Made by a program: the position numbers and the translations under genes. This document shows, piece by piece, positions 28,457 to 39,560 of a DNA stretch of 64,000 bases (position 1 is the stretch's first letter; every line of letters begins with the position of its first letter). The notes under the pieces were generated by a model, which did no database searches, was not told the DNA's origin, and was given only the letters and a program-made list of their open reading frames with translations. Source of the DNA: Lasiosphaeris hirsuta (Eukaryota; Ascomycota; Sordariomycetes; Sordariales; Lasiosphaeriaceae); the NCBI GenBank assembly GCA_030549175.1, contig JAUKUA010000001.1, positions 7,998,001-8,062,000 of the forward strand, read 5' to 3'.

Positions 28457-29777
28457 GCAGTTAGGTGGTGCCTGGGGAAACCATTTGTTGTATTGTGTAA
28501 TGAACCTAGTTTGGCACCTAAGCCACTGGTCATCGCTCCGAGCATAAAACAGCATCAACTCTCCACTCGCTCTATATAAACCGGTTTGGTTTATCCACCG
28601 TGGCTATTGAGCCGGGCCACCTGGCCATGGGGAGATGCATGGATGCTCACCCAACGCCCAGGTTGATAGCCAGGAAATGGGGATCATGGGTGAACCCCCC
28701 GAGGTATCCCCAAACACAATACCACGCATTCTTTTGTCAACTGGACGACATCATCCGTGGCCGAGTCCCAGCTCGAAAACTCCCCAGTCGTACCAGGCAC
28801 GAGAGGACTTTAAGCTTCAAAATCCTCCCGACGTGGGGCTTCTGCTTCCCGTAGCCATAGCAGAGGGAGTGAGTTTACTCCAACTGCCCCAGAAGCCATC
28901 ATCCAAAGACCCGCAACACACGGCGTGATCACGACCCCCATCCCTCGTTCTTTTGTCCTTTCCCCCCTTTGCGTCACACATTCCCGATCCTTACCCGCAT
29001 TGCAAATCAGCCACAGAATACAACACGCACTTAACTACCCCGGAAAAGAACACGCCTTTCCATTTCCTCGGCCACCCTTAAATACGTATATTCCTTAAGC
29101 AATGACTTTTACACTTTCCCGATCGTCAAGCCTTATACCTGGAGCTATACGACCCTCCTTCGCTCTTACTAACTTCCTAAGTCATATCTCTAATGAGTAC
29201 GTGTGCAAGTAAAATGTTATGATAGCTAACAAAAAGCCTTTACAACACCTCTAATACGAACAAGCTAATCATTTACAGTCTCTCCAAGGTAAAGCAGTTA
29301 CTCTTTTGGCCATGTTCCAGAAGTAGTCTTTATAACTTGGCTACTTTCGACGCCCGTACTGTATAGCATAACGACGAACGCTGTTACCCGTATTGAATAC
29401 ATGGCATTGCATTTGAAGTAGGCTATTCGACTAATCTCCTACTTTTTACCCTGCGAGACACTTAGCACTTAGGGAGTTCATGTCCATTCAGCTTACCGTG
29501 GTGTCTCTAAGAAGTTAATACGTCAGGGACGGACCCTAATCCTACCCAACGCGAAGGGCGACATGCTTATACAAGTGCCACCAGACGTCGCCAATCCGCG
29601 TTCGGGGCAATACGCATCTACGCGATAAGCTCGCATTCCCTTCGTTTTGTTCGTTCATTTTTTATCTTGGGGTAGAACACCACGCAACGGATCCCTTACG
29701 ACCCGAAATTGACCACCATAAAATATGTTTGAACAACCGACACTCACACGACTCCCATCAACGCCATACCACTGAGC

Positions 29778-29813
29778 GCACCTGCGCACGGGGACGCACC
29801 TGCGCACGGGGAC
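29778..29813 (+). repeat. Tandem 18 bp duplication
   Basis: GCACCTGCGCACGGGGAC occurs twice in direct succession (29778-29795 and 29796-29813) without a difference. Confidence 0.9.
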
Positions 29814-30085
29814 TTGGAGCTAGTCCCGCCAACGGTGAAGGGGTTCTGAAAGGTAGTTTCGAGAGCTCGGACGATTATAAAGAAGTCCGACCCGCGCCTA
29901 CCAACGCTGTCTGCGTCCAAAACCGGCGGCAGCTCAGCCGCTGCTGAAACGTCTGACTTCGTCACCGGGTAGTTCATTTTCCGCTCTCGTCGCTGTGGTT
30001 CGCTTTCGCGCCCTCGCCAGGCTCCTCTCTAGCGTCTCTGGCTAACACAAGTGGTAGCGGAACGGAAATTGCAAACTTTGTATTG

Positions 30086-30400
30086 CTTCAGCACCCAGAA
30101 GCACCGGATACATCCTCAGCTTCTCGGACGATGCGACCGTGCAGCTCGCCTCCACGTGCCCTCGGCACACGCCAATCCAACTCCCGCAGCAGCATATCAC
30201 CGTCGTCGTCGGTAACCCGCGGTTGCTGGCCGAGTTTTCGGGTATGTGGCGGCGCATCTTCGCCCGTTTCGGGGACGAGACCCTCGGACTCGAGGCCACT
30301 ACCGACGGCGAGGCTGCAGTTGAAGCGGTCCATGGGCAACTCGGCGATGCAACGACCATTTCGACCCCTTTTCCCCCTTCGAAAACTGGGCAGCCTGTAA
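30086..30400 (+). pseudogene. Unrecognised protein-coding fragment
   Basis: One frame is open with strong third-position G/C and protein-like content: STGYILSFSDDATVQLAS, LPQQHITVVVGNPRLLAEFS, MWRRIFARFGDETLGLEA. It is followed by a possible donor at the GTAAGT near 30395. Upstream and downstream are AT-rich without continuation. I do not recognise the family. It is either a relic exon or part of a gene whose other exons I cannot see. Confidence 0.3.
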
Positions 30401-31186
30401 GTGCTTTGTCTAATAACGTATTACGAGGGATATATATGTCAATCAGGACCAGAATTTGGCCCCAGGGACGAGAACTGGGCCTCAATAGCTGGGCGTACCC
30501 CTCAACGGCGGTGGGACAAGTTGTACAAAGTGCCATTGTCCCCGTTACTGAAGAGAAATTACTCACGAGTCCCCTCGTAATGAGAACGGGACCGATTTCA
30601 GTATTTTTTTATGTTTTCCTCATGAAAATCGCTCCGGCTATAAAAGCAAAGATGCCATACCCCATAACACCAGCCTCCACAGGGAAGCTTTCGAAGAGAT
30701 TCGTCAACATGGCGAGTCGTATACCTCTCGCTCGAGATGTTTATCGTTAGCACCTAATACTACTATATTTTAGGCTGGTACGTCGTGTATTATTATATCG
30801 TGTACTGGTATATCTTAAGCTGGTATGTTTTGTACTAGCATAGTTCTACGTGCTGTTGTTACATTGTATACCATGCTCAAAACCGCGCTGGCATGTTACG
30901 TTCCGTCTTACGGAAATATGCTAGTTTATCCTATGGCCTACATCAGGTCATATTAAGAAATTAGGTTGTAGACAACGTATGTTAACAGAGTGGCGCTGGC
31001 GGGCCAGAAATGGATCACCCCCATCTAGCTTAAAACCTGTCCCTTATCACGTAAAGCTAGTAATCTTTTGGTAATAATGAGCTGAAGGTAAGCTGAGGGT
31101 AAAGCGAGCCTCATGTTAGCCTAACCGTCTTTCGGTGAGGCTCTTTTTCTTTTCGGCGACCGACTATACCCTCTATAGTTACCCAG

Positions 31187-33820
31187 TTACCCCCCACAAT
31201 CAACCGCCATCCTCGCCCGTCCACCTGGCCCAACTATGCTACCATAAAAATACCTTTTAAGCTCCTTACCATCCTCGTCCTCGCTTCTCCTACCCTCCCA
31301 GTCGCTGCCCGCCACCGCTGCCATGACGTCCCTCCTCAGCATCTCCGAGTCAGCAACATAATACGCTCTCCCAGCTAGAGTACGCGGATCGATAGGCATG
31401 TAGGGCCATCGTACGAAGAGCATACTCCCCACCAGGACCAGCACCATGCCGCCCATGATAGCTAGACCGAGGTATGTGCACAGTTTATGCATTGTGAGCG
31501 TCTGTGTTAGCGTATACGGGATGTTGGACAGAAGTACAGGTAGGAGGAGTTCTGCGATGGCAGATATAAGCCCTGCGAGGAGGAGGAGAAGGTTGCGTTG
31601 CCGTGCAGCAGTCCAGACGCCTGAAAATGCGTTCGTGGGTGGTGTGAAGAAGATGGCGCTCCGGCTGTCGTCAGATGGTTCAAGTTGCCTCTGGGATGAT
31701 AGGGTTAGGAACGGCGCCGCCGTTGCGACACTGGTGAAGAAGGAAGCCCAGAACAGGGCGATAACTCCGCCAACCGCGGCGAAGAGAAACTTGACGCCGA
31801 ATGTTTGGCTGTCCATGAAGAGCTCCAAGGCGTTATCGGTGTGCAGCAGGTGGTAATATGTCAACAGCGCCATGAGTGGGAGCAGCAGCGCGATGAACAT
31901 TGCGCGACACCGATATGTGAGGGCAAAGAACGGGACATGGTGCTTGCGGCGAGGCATTGCTGTATTGGTCTTGCAGGATGCGCCATCGATGAGGTTCGCA
32001 CTCGCGCTGGTGGCTCCGAGTCGGGTGATAGACGGAATGGCCATGTTTCGGCCTCGGGCAGGGCTTTCCCACCCGCCGTGCACGGTGCCCTCGTTGTCGA
32101 CACAGGCCCGCAGCTCGAGCTGGAAGCGGACCGCATTGAACATCGCATCCAGCTTGGCTTCCGTCGGCTCATCCATACGCACCAGGGGCTCTCGCACAGC
32201 GTGATCGCGCGAGAGGAGCGCGACGGTGCCAAGGCTCGAGAGGCTCCCACTTATGGGTACCTCAAGTCTTGCGTACTGATTCTGTAGCAAGATGGCTAAG
32301 AGCAGCAGCAGCGCGAGCATGAGCGCTAGAACGGCGATCAGCGCCTGAGCGGGAACAGGAGAAATACCAACGGCGATGGCGCAACCCTGGATGCTAAGGT
32401 GCGAGCAAACCCCGTGAACCTTCATGCCTACCGCCTCGGAAGCGAGCGGTGCCAGGAACCACGACAAAGCCTCCAGCAGAGCAGTGAGGAAAGTCACGGC
32501 GTCGCCCGCCTGCACCAGCTGCCGCATTGGCGAGGTTACCGCGCGTATGCCATCGAATCGCAGCGTCATGGAATCAGCACCCAAGGCCCCGGAAGCTCGC
32601 GCTAGCGCTCGGAACGGCTGCGCCTGCTTTGCGTTGAGGTTGAGGATGGACATTGGCAGCGCTAGTCCCGCTGCCAGTAATGTCGGCAGGAAAGCGGCGC
32701 TGAAGTACTGCGCTTCGCTGAACCCCGGGACGATGCGGGTAGAGGTGCTGTTGGTATCGGTCGGGATACTGTTGTCTGTCGGGGTAGGCGTCATCGTGAT
32801 CACCACGGTAGTAGGTATCCCGTTGATGGTTGTTGCTGCTGTGGCAGTAGAGGCCGGCTGGGATCCCACGGCAGTGCGAGTTGTGGTGGTTGTGATACCA
32901 CCACCCGCCGTGGTCACATACGGGGCCGGCGTCGAGGTTTTCGTAACGAGTTCGCCGTCACCCGAGACTGCAACGAAGGTGACGGGCGTTGGTGTCACGG
33001 TTGAAACTGCGCCGCCAAGCACAAATACCACTGTTTCCACAAACGGCGTGGCCAAGGTCGCCAACGGATCTGTAACTGGCGCTCCTGCCGCAGCCACTGC
33101 TACGGCACGCGGTGGTGGAGTTGCCACCGGTGGAGTTGCCACAGCCGTAGCGGCAAACCCGGAGACAGTGCTAATGACGGTCTGCGGTGGGGTACTAGTG
33201 GTGAAGGCATGTGTCTCGGCCAATATCACCGATGCTGTGCTGAGGCTGGTGTCCACGGGCAGCCCGACGTGGACGTTTCCAATTGCATTCACGGTGGTAG
33301 GCGTAGCACCGGGCTTGGCGTAGTCGCCGTCCCACCGCATAACAGGCTCCGTAGTGTTGATGCCGGGCTTGAGCCATGCTGGAGATGCCACTTCAGGCCC
33401 GTCCGTGATCTCCGGGCCAAGAGCTGTTACGACCATTACCCCCGGGGCCCGCCAGCCCTTACCGCCTATGATTTTGGTTGATCCCGGCCCCACGCCTGTG
33501 CCGTTCGTTTTCGCCGTGTGCGCAGTAGTGATGAGTGCAGCCGTGCCAAGTGGCGATGGCAGCTCTGACGAGGTTCCGGCCGATTCACCGGTACTTCTCC
33601 CCCCGAGGTGGTTACCGAAGTTGCGTACGGCTCTCGCTTTAGCCATGGAGTGGCCGTCGATAAAGGCCGAGTTTTCGCTGTCGGGCATCGCTTCCAGCAG
33701 TAGCACGAGGACAATGATGGCCGCTGCCAGCAGCACCATCTCAGTCACCAGGAATGGCCGCCTCAGTGGCACGGGTTTGTAAAGGCGGCTTTGCGAGAAT
33801 GAGCAGCGGCCTGACGCCAT
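31187..33820 (-). CDS. DUF3433 transmembrane protein
   Basis: A single exon of 877 residues from the ATG at 33820 (MASGRCSFSQSRLYKPVPLR). Upstream the frame stays open without a better ATG. A membrane segment at about 25-45 (LVTEMVLLAAAIIVLVLLLE) follows the YKPVPLRRPF motif. Then comes a long Thr/Pro/Val-rich outer region (TPPVATPPP; TTTTTRTAVG), probably O-glycosylated. Two blocks typical of DUF3433 follow: YFSAAFLPTLLAAGLALPMS with LNLNAKQAQPF, and a second membrane half with helices at LIAVLALMLALLLLLAILLQ, FIALLLPLMALLTYYH, FLFAAVGGVIALFWASFF, LLLLAGLISAIAELLLPVLL and LGLAIMGGMVLVLVGSMLF. The family is common in filamentous fungi and located in membranes. Its function is unknown; the related SPRAY protein of Neurospora affects calcium and growth. 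No lesion is seen. Confidence 0.85.
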   Translation of the reverse strand: MASGRCSFSQSRLYKPVPLRRPFLVTEMVLLAAAIIVLVLLLEAMPDSENSAFIDGHSMAKARAVRNFGNHLGGRSTGESAGTSSELPSPLGTAALITTAHTAKTNGTGVGPGSTKIIGGKGWRAPGVMVVTALGPEITDGPEVASPAWLKPGINTTEPVMRWDGDYAKPGATPTTVNAIGNVHVGLPVDTSLSTASVILAETHAFTTSTPPQTVISTVSGFAATAVATPPVATPPPRAVAVAAAGAPVTDPLATLATPFVETVVFVLGGAVSTVTPTPVTFVAVSGDGELVTKTSTPAPYVTTAGGGITTTTTRTAVGSQPASTATAATTINGIPTTVVITMTPTPTDNSIPTDTNSTSTRIVPGFSEAQYFSAAFLPTLLAAGLALPMSILNLNAKQAQPFRALARASGALGADSMTLRFDGIRAVTSPMRQLVQAGDAVTFLTALLEALSWFLAPLASEAVGMKVHGVCSHLSIQGCAIAVGISPVPAQALIAVLALMLALLLLLAILLQNQYARLEVPISGSLSSLGTVALLSRDHAVREPLVRMDEPTEAKLDAMFNAVRFQLELRACVDNEGTVHGGWESPARGRNMAIPSITRLGATSASANLIDGASCKTNTAMPRRKHHVPFFALTYRCRAMFIALLLPLMALLTYYHLLHTDNALELFMDSQTFGVKFLFAAVGGVIALFWASFFTSVATAAPFLTLSSQRQLEPSDDSRSAIFFTPPTNAFSGVWTAARQRNLLLLLAGLISAIAELLLPVLLSNIPYTLTQTLTMHKLCTYLGLAIMGGMVLVLVGSMLFVRWPYMPIDPRTLAGRAYYVADSEMLRRDVMAAVAGSDWEGRRSEDEDGKELKRYFYGSIVGPGGRARMAVDCGG

Positions 33821-34575
33821 TTTGCTGGCTTGCTTCCCGTTGAGATCCAAATTGTCTTTCTGTGGTCTTGGCTCTCCTCTGCCAGAGACTAGAAAATCTC
33901 GTAAAAAAACCGCGCGAGCCTGACTGAGATCCGTGTCTTGAGGACGAGGGACATTTGGCAAAGATGTGAGCCTCCGGTATGGCGAGTCCGTTGTGGGTGA
34001 TGAGCCATCGAAACAGCACGGGCATTTTGAAACCTAGCTGTGCCGGACTGAGGCGCTTTGCTGAGCCCCCGGGTGAGAGAGCTTCGAATCCCAAAAGTCG
34101 TCCAAGTTCGAGTGCTGACCTACTCAGCCTCAGCCTGTGGGGGTTCGGCAGTTTTCGGATTGGCTCCATTTGGCGCGCTTGCACTACTTACATGTGTGTA
34201 GATGTGAAAGCTCCGGGTATTCTCCCGCCTAAGGTGAGGCACGTGCTCTCAATTAATTGCTAGACCGTCACACACGAATCTGCGAACGGGGAGGTGCCTC
34301 TTCCCTCAGCATTGGCGCCTTCCGCTGCGCTGGATTTCATCCGGATAACACATAGCCTATCAAGATGAGGCGTTGCCATCATCTCGGTCCGCAACGGCTC
34401 TACGTTCAAGTTACAATCGATTGCTCAGGCGCAGACCCAACTTCACACGGTCCCCAATAACCTGGGTACCTGACTCAGAGCGGTGCTCCGCCGTCGTCTT
34501 CAACTCTTGATTTAGGGACTCGCTCAACCGCGTATGCTCGCTGGCCCCTTCCTTCAGCTCAGCGTTAGCTTCGTC
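33821..34575. other. Divergent promoter region
   Basis: This separates the DUF3433 gene (-) from the serine protease gene (+). No gene is supported, and no TATA box stands out. Confidence 0.4.
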
Positions 34576-35607
34576 ATGCAGCTCGCACGTCCCGCCGTCG
34601 TCGTCGCGGCGGTGGGCATCTTGGGTTTCACCGGCACCAATGGGGTGGTGGTAGGCCCGCACCGGCCTGATATCTACGCGTGGCCGCCTACGCCCGAGAT
34701 GGTAACGATAGATGCCGATACTCTGGCCGAGAAATTCAAGGTCTGGATGCCCGAATTCACGGACGGATTCGTCTGGGGCCTCTCGTTCCGCCCAAAGAAT
34801 GCAGCAATCGTCTCGAATGCCACTGAGCCCGAGACGCGGCTTTTTGAGGACCCGTACCTCCAGCAGTTCTTGCTCATTGCGCCACAGTCATCGCGGCTGT
34901 TTAAGCACAACGAGGTTCTCAAGGGGGCTCGGACGGCGTTCCCCTATTGCGCGATCGGCAAGGTGTTGATGCGCGACGGTGAGCAGACAGGCGCTTGCTC
35001 GGGCGCGCTCGTGGGAATGAACCTTTTGCTCACGGCGGCCCACTGCACCCGGAGCAATGTCACGCAAAGCTGGTCGCTCGAATTCGTACCAGGGTTCGAC
35101 GCCGAGGACTTGAGCAACCCGCGGCCCTGGGGCAGCGCATTTGCCGAGCGGTGCATTTCCGTCAGACACTCGGCGGGCGACTACGCCGTATGCCAGCTGC
35201 ACAGGTCCTTCAGCGAGTGCGGGTACCTGGGTTGGAATGCATCCTTGTCAAACAGCTATTATCTTGAGCGTGACTGGTCCAGCGTCGGCTACCCGGCCAA
35301 CTACAAGAGCGGCAATGTGGCCACGCGCGAGAGCGGCATCAAGTTGCAAATGGTTGAGGATTCGGCCGGCGAAAGCGGCATGGTCAAGATGCTTTCCAGC
35401 CAGACCTACGTCGACAAGGGCTGGTCGGGCGGGCCGCTGTTTGGACAGACGGGTGACGAGGTCTTCGTCGTGGGTGTCGTTGCCGCCATCGCCAACAACG
35501 GATACGATCATATCTTTGCTACTTCTTCGCAGCACTTTGGCGGTGAGAGCATGTGTCACCTGATCGTATATGGCCTGAACGAGTGGAAGGCCAGCGAGCA
35601 AGAATGA
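34576..35607 (+). CDS. Secreted trypsin-like serine protease
   Basis: From the ATG at 34576 the frame gives 343 residues. MQLARPAVVVAAVGILGFTG is a good signal peptide; an in-frame ATG at 34534 would add 14 residues and weaken it. The catalytic triad of the chymotrypsin/glutamyl endopeptidase fold is His156 (LLLTAAHC), Asp202 (HSAGDYAVCQL) and Ser284 (KGWSGGPLFG). The stretch before the domain (about 25-125) may be a propeptide. Cysteines flank the His loop (GACSGALVGMNLLLTAAHC). The enzyme would cleave peptide bonds outside the cell. It stands between two membrane-protein genes and has no intron. Confidence 0.85.
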   Translation: MQLARPAVVVAAVGILGFTGTNGVVVGPHRPDIYAWPPTPEMVTIDADTLAEKFKVWMPEFTDGFVWGLSFRPKNAAIVSNATEPETRLFEDPYLQQFLLIAPQSSRLFKHNEVLKGARTAFPYCAIGKVLMRDGEQTGACSGALVGMNLLLTAAHCTRSNVTQSWSLEFVPGFDAEDLSNPRPWGSAFAERCISVRHSAGDYAVCQLHRSFSECGYLGWNASLSNSYYLERDWSSVGYPANYKSGNVATRESGIKLQMVEDSAGESGMVKMLSSQTYVDKGWSGGPLFGQTGDEVFVVGVVAAIANNGYDHIFATSSQHFGGESMCHLIVYGLNEWKASEQE

Positions 35608-36524
35608 AAAGGCCTCGGCAAAAAGTCATGACAGACTCACACCATACATTGGCGAGACAGCCTAGATTTATACAAGAGCGCTGGTAAGATCTTCGCCAGT
35701 CCACGACACACAGAAACTCGGGAACAAAAGCTCATTCTCCAAAGAAAGTCCTTGTCCGTGGCCGTTTCTGCAACCGAAATCCAGCCTTCCCCAAGACACA
35801 GCTTCATCAGCCAGCCACTCTTGGGCAAGCGCCCCAACTGGAAGAATGCCTCGCTCAGCATGACGGATGCCATTGTATCGCGCCAGATCCCCCGCTGCTA
35901 CCCGCCAGAGTCATTGATGTGGGCCTGGAGTCGGCTTCGGATGATCTCGTCAAAGTGCTATTATCAGAGATGTTATTTCTAAAAATCCGTAGCTCCGAGA
36001 GCCCTCCGAATTGACTCCGGCCGGCACCCCACTTGATCTCGTCGGGCTGCTTATATGGCTACACCTTGAGCCTCCAGCCGCGGCTGACAACGGCGAACGG
36101 AAGAGCCCGACGGGCAACTTAAAACCGAACAGGGCGGCGCGTCAAGGCCGCCACATAGATTCATTGGTGCCCTCCGCCATAACCCCTCTCCATGATAGCC
36201 ACGGGCAGCCTTGCCTCGGGCTAGAGAGGTCCGAAGGGAACCGTCGAGTAGCATTAGTAGGTATCTTTTCCAACACAATTGAAGCGTCCCCCCTTGGCAA
36301 TCCTTCTTCACCTACCGGACGTATAAACCATATACGAATCATCGGCTCAGCTTGCAGGAGTTCGAGGAATTGGAATCGATCCTCTAAACTCTCTTGCGTT
36401 CAATTATATTTGCCTTCCCTAATCTCATTCACAACCTACCGCGATCCGCACGCCATTGGGCTCTGCTGCATTCTGCGAAAGAGACAAGGGACTCATCTCA
36501 AAGCGCCCGAGACGAAGCGCAGTC
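35608..36524. other. Intergenic stretch
   Basis: This is the 3' flank of the protease gene and the 5' flank of the next gene. A leader rich in C and A precedes ATG 36525. The open frame at 36011-36628 (+) overlaps that start and shows no domain. Confidence 0.4.
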
Positions 36525-37505
36525 ATGGCACCAAAATCCACTCGCCTGCTCTTTTCTCTCCTCAGCCTAGCAGCGCCCTCGATGCAAGTAACCCACTACG
36601 AGACAGGCTCATGCCAAATAATCGGTGACCCGGACCTGTATGGAATTGGTGTCCGCGTCAGTTACTACCTGGCATTTGCCTCTGGAGTCATCGCCCTCCT
36701 CTTCGGCAACGCTCGCGCGGTCGAGGACGTCAAAAAAGGCAACGCCATTGTGGGCTTCTCGCTGTTCATCATCTTGGTGCGCAATGCCCGCCAGGGCAGC
36801 CTCGCCGTCCTAGAATGGGAACTCGTTTTCACCATGGTCTTCCTCCTCATGTCGGCAGCCTACGGTCCGCTTTGCGTCTTCGGCGACAGGGCGACCAGGG
36901 CGGTGCTCAGCATAGTTTACGGCCTCTACTCCGTCCTCCAGCCGTGGGTCTTTTTCAGCCTGGCGGACCAGGGCCGCAAGGAAGGATGCGAGCTCAGGAT
37001 GTTTCTCTTTGCCTACTTTGACTTCTACAATACACATTGGGTTGGCTTTCTCAAGTTCCAGTCGATACTCATAACCATCGTCGGTGTGTTTTTTCTCGGC
37101 TTCGGTGTTCTCAATACCGTACGCGCAGTCAAAGACATCTATTATGGCCGCAACAGCGGCAACAGCGGCAACAGGGACGACGGTGAAGACAGCGACTCCG
37201 ACTCGGACGAAGACGGCCAAAGGGATATTTTTAGAGGGTTTGCAGTCATATCCGTTGCTTCTGGTAGCATTGCAATTGCGTTCACGGAGAAACTTGTCAG
37301 TGGCAACAATATTGATTTATCCGAGGCCTCATTCACTAGCACAAGTCAGCTTATCCCTTTTCTTGTCGGCGTTGCTTCCTTTTTCTCAACCGTTTGGACT
37401 TGCGTTGGAGACATAATGAAGGAGCGAGCACGGGGGACAAGGGATGTTGAGGAAGTGAGAGAGGTGATGAATGATGGAAAGTCAGAGGGACAGGCAAATG
37501 CGTGA
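36525..37505 (+). CDS. Fungal multi-pass membrane protein of unknown function
   Basis: A single exon of 326 residues. After a hydrophobic start (LLFSLLSLAAPSMQVTHY) comes CQIIGDPDLYGIGVRVSYYL, which I recognise as the hallmark of a fungal family ('GDPDfYGiGiRisyYl'). Hydrophobic segments are at YLAFASGVIALLFG, IVGFSLFIILV, LVFTMVFLLMSAAYGPLCVF, LSIVYGLYSVLQPWVFFSLA, ILITIVGVFFLGFGVL, FAVISVASGSIAIAFT and LIPFLVGVASFFSTVWTCVG, about seven in all. An acidic loop (DDGEDSDSDSDEDGQRD) lies between the last ones, and the tail is charged. No transporter or receptor motif is clear. The frame is intact. Confidence 0.75.
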   Translation: MAPKSTRLLFSLLSLAAPSMQVTHYETGSCQIIGDPDLYGIGVRVSYYLAFASGVIALLFGNARAVEDVKKGNAIVGFSLFIILVRNARQGSLAVLEWELVFTMVFLLMSAAYGPLCVFGDRATRAVLSIVYGLYSVLQPWVFFSLADQGRKEGCELRMFLFAYFDFYNTHWVGFLKFQSILITIVGVFFLGFGVLNTVRAVKDIYYGRNSGNSGNRDDGEDSDSDSDEDGQRDIFRGFAVISVASGSIAIAFTEKLVSGNNIDLSEASFTSTSQLIPFLVGVASFFSTVWTCVGDIMKERARGTRDVEEVREVMNDGKSEGQANA

Positions 37506-39193
37506 TGGTGAGTACCAGGACTATATCAACAAGAATTTGAAGCCAACAGCCGCGAGGTTTGACTTCTTTGGTACGGCGGGGTAGGTTTCAAAATGGGAAG
37601 AGTACTGTCGTTACAGCTTTTATGTACCGAAGCCATCTCAAAGCGCGCTGATCCTCTTTGGTCCCTATATCATTAATTTTCCTCTCCTCCTCTACATGCC
37701 TAATCTTGTGAAGCCCTTGTTGGGGAGGGAGGGGATTGCGCCAACGAAACAACCAAAAGCCTCGCCGGATACGCCCGTCACATTGTGTACATAAAATCCG
37801 GATAGTCGTCATAGACCTTCTCGACCGACATGCATAGGCCCGAGTCGAGGCTGAAGGGGAGTATGACAATGTGTTTGGCAATTTTGGTCGGGTTGGTTGT
37901 TGATCTCACATTGATCTCGCGATTGGGCAAAATGCCAATATAGTTCACCCCCTCGCCCTTCCAGCTTCCAGGCACGCGAGAGGACCGAGTTTGACGCCAT
38001 TTCGGAAGCTGCAGCTGGGGATAGTGGATAGACCGCTATGGCGTAGGATGGGGGGGAGGGGAGGCTGGTGCTGAGGTAAGGTAGGTTAGATACGCTCCGG
38101 GAAGCTCTCGAGGGGCCGGGGAGGGTTATAATGTGATCAACTGTCACTGGTTTATTTCTTCTCCGTCTTGTATTATGCAAGGTAGGTACATAGCCTTATT
38201 AGAGCTTTCGCTTAATCCCACTCATCTACCTTCTCTTAGTACCTTAGCTAGGCATATATACCTTGGGGTATATTGGATCGTAGCTTGGCTCGCCGAGTCC
38301 CGCTCGTACTCTAGCCGAGGATGCCCCACTGGGGTCCTCGCCCAACTCTCCTGATGGTACTTGCGCCCAGTCTTTCAGCATCCCCATCTCTTTCCCGTCT
38401 TAGTCAAGTGTGTGCAGTGGCGGACTTTGAATCTCTGTCGAGTTATCATCTGGGATAGTGAGTTCGACAAGGGAAAAGTAATAATCAAGTGCCTCGGGGA
38501 TACATTCATACGGTCTCCTCCCATTCTTCGTTAACCTGCCTTTTCATAACTTTTGGCGGTCCTGGGTGCGGATGGTGCCGGTGTGCCAGGCCTTGAGCCC
38601 GCTGATCACAGGTTGTGTGTATCGACCTTTGTGCGTGTGTATGTACCTACGCCCTTAATTTGTCTTGCAAGGGGGCAAACACTTTGCTCTCCACTTGTCT
38701 GGCGGCCACCTCGAGGCCCTTCGGCTCGCAATCACATCCTAGTGTTGCCGGGGCGTGGCAAATGGCGCAGTCAGGGTCCATCCGTATTACGGATCTCCGC
38801 CTAGGCTCAGGCCCAGGCTTCGTTGCCTATTCAGGACTTGGCGCGCGCTTCAAGGCCGGTTTATCTGCGGTGCTGTCACCCAGCAGACTCACGCAAACAT
38901 TGAAATTAACGATAGTTAACGGTTCAACTACCTGACTAATTAGTACCAGTAATCCTGTCTGGAGGGTAGTTGACGAACGCTGCGACAAAGCCCTTGGCTA
39001 GTAAGACCCTGGACGACTGAGATTTTCAATCTAAAAGATGGCTATGACTGATAAGGGGAATGTACATCCAAAGAAAACCATCCAACACTGTTCATTGTGA
39101 AACAACTTTGAAAACTGAGTCAGAAAGGGAACGAACTGAATGCCCGATGACAGTACAGTATCCATCTCAAGTATTAACTCCCATCCGACTCCA

Positions 39194-39560
39194 CCCTAGT
39201 AGTCCAACCGGCACAACCCAATGTGCCTCACCTCCTTCCTGTAAACCAGCTGACGCTCACGCTCCACAATCGCCTGACGCTCACACAGATCGTCGTACTC
39301 AATCTCCCGGTACCTCACCGACGGTGAGCTGGGAGGGGTGGTCCCGCACCCGCCGGTACGCCTCCGACGTGATGTAGTCGGCCCGCCGGGCTTGGTGTGC
39401 ACTCGGTCCCATCGATCCCCCGCGTGCCGCACGTCGTTGGCCCATTGGGGGAGGGTCTCGCACCGACCGAAGCCGACTGTGCTCCCAGGAGCGCTGGCGG
39501 CGAAGGCACCGACGTCGAAGGCACCGACGTATTCGGCTATTGTTGGGTGGGTGTTGTAGG
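39194..39560 (-). pseudogene. Faint coding-like fragment
   Basis: On the minus strand, IAEYVGAFDVGAFAASAPGS, RCETLPQWANDVRHAGDRWD and, near the end, YREIEYDDLCERQAIVERER are open in one frame. The middle also reads protein-like in another frame (ADYITSEAYRRVRDHPSQL). Such a switch suggests a shifted relic. The family is not recognised. Confidence 0.2.

Larger units (their letters stand above)
28457..31186. other. Long, mostly non-coding stretch
   Basis: Composition varies. 28980-29720 is AT-rich and full of stops in all frames. 30070-30400 is GC-rich and coding-like (separate entry). 30740-30900 is TA-rich with CTGGTAYGT..GTACT-like repeats. This looks like decayed repeat DNA with one protein-like island; no intact gene was found. 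Confidence 0.5.

Noticed and set aside
32424..33323. A 299-codon Val/Thr/Ala-rich frame on the plus strand
   Set aside because: It is the antisense of the Thr/Pro/Val-rich outer region of the DUF3433 protein; low complexity reads open on both strands.
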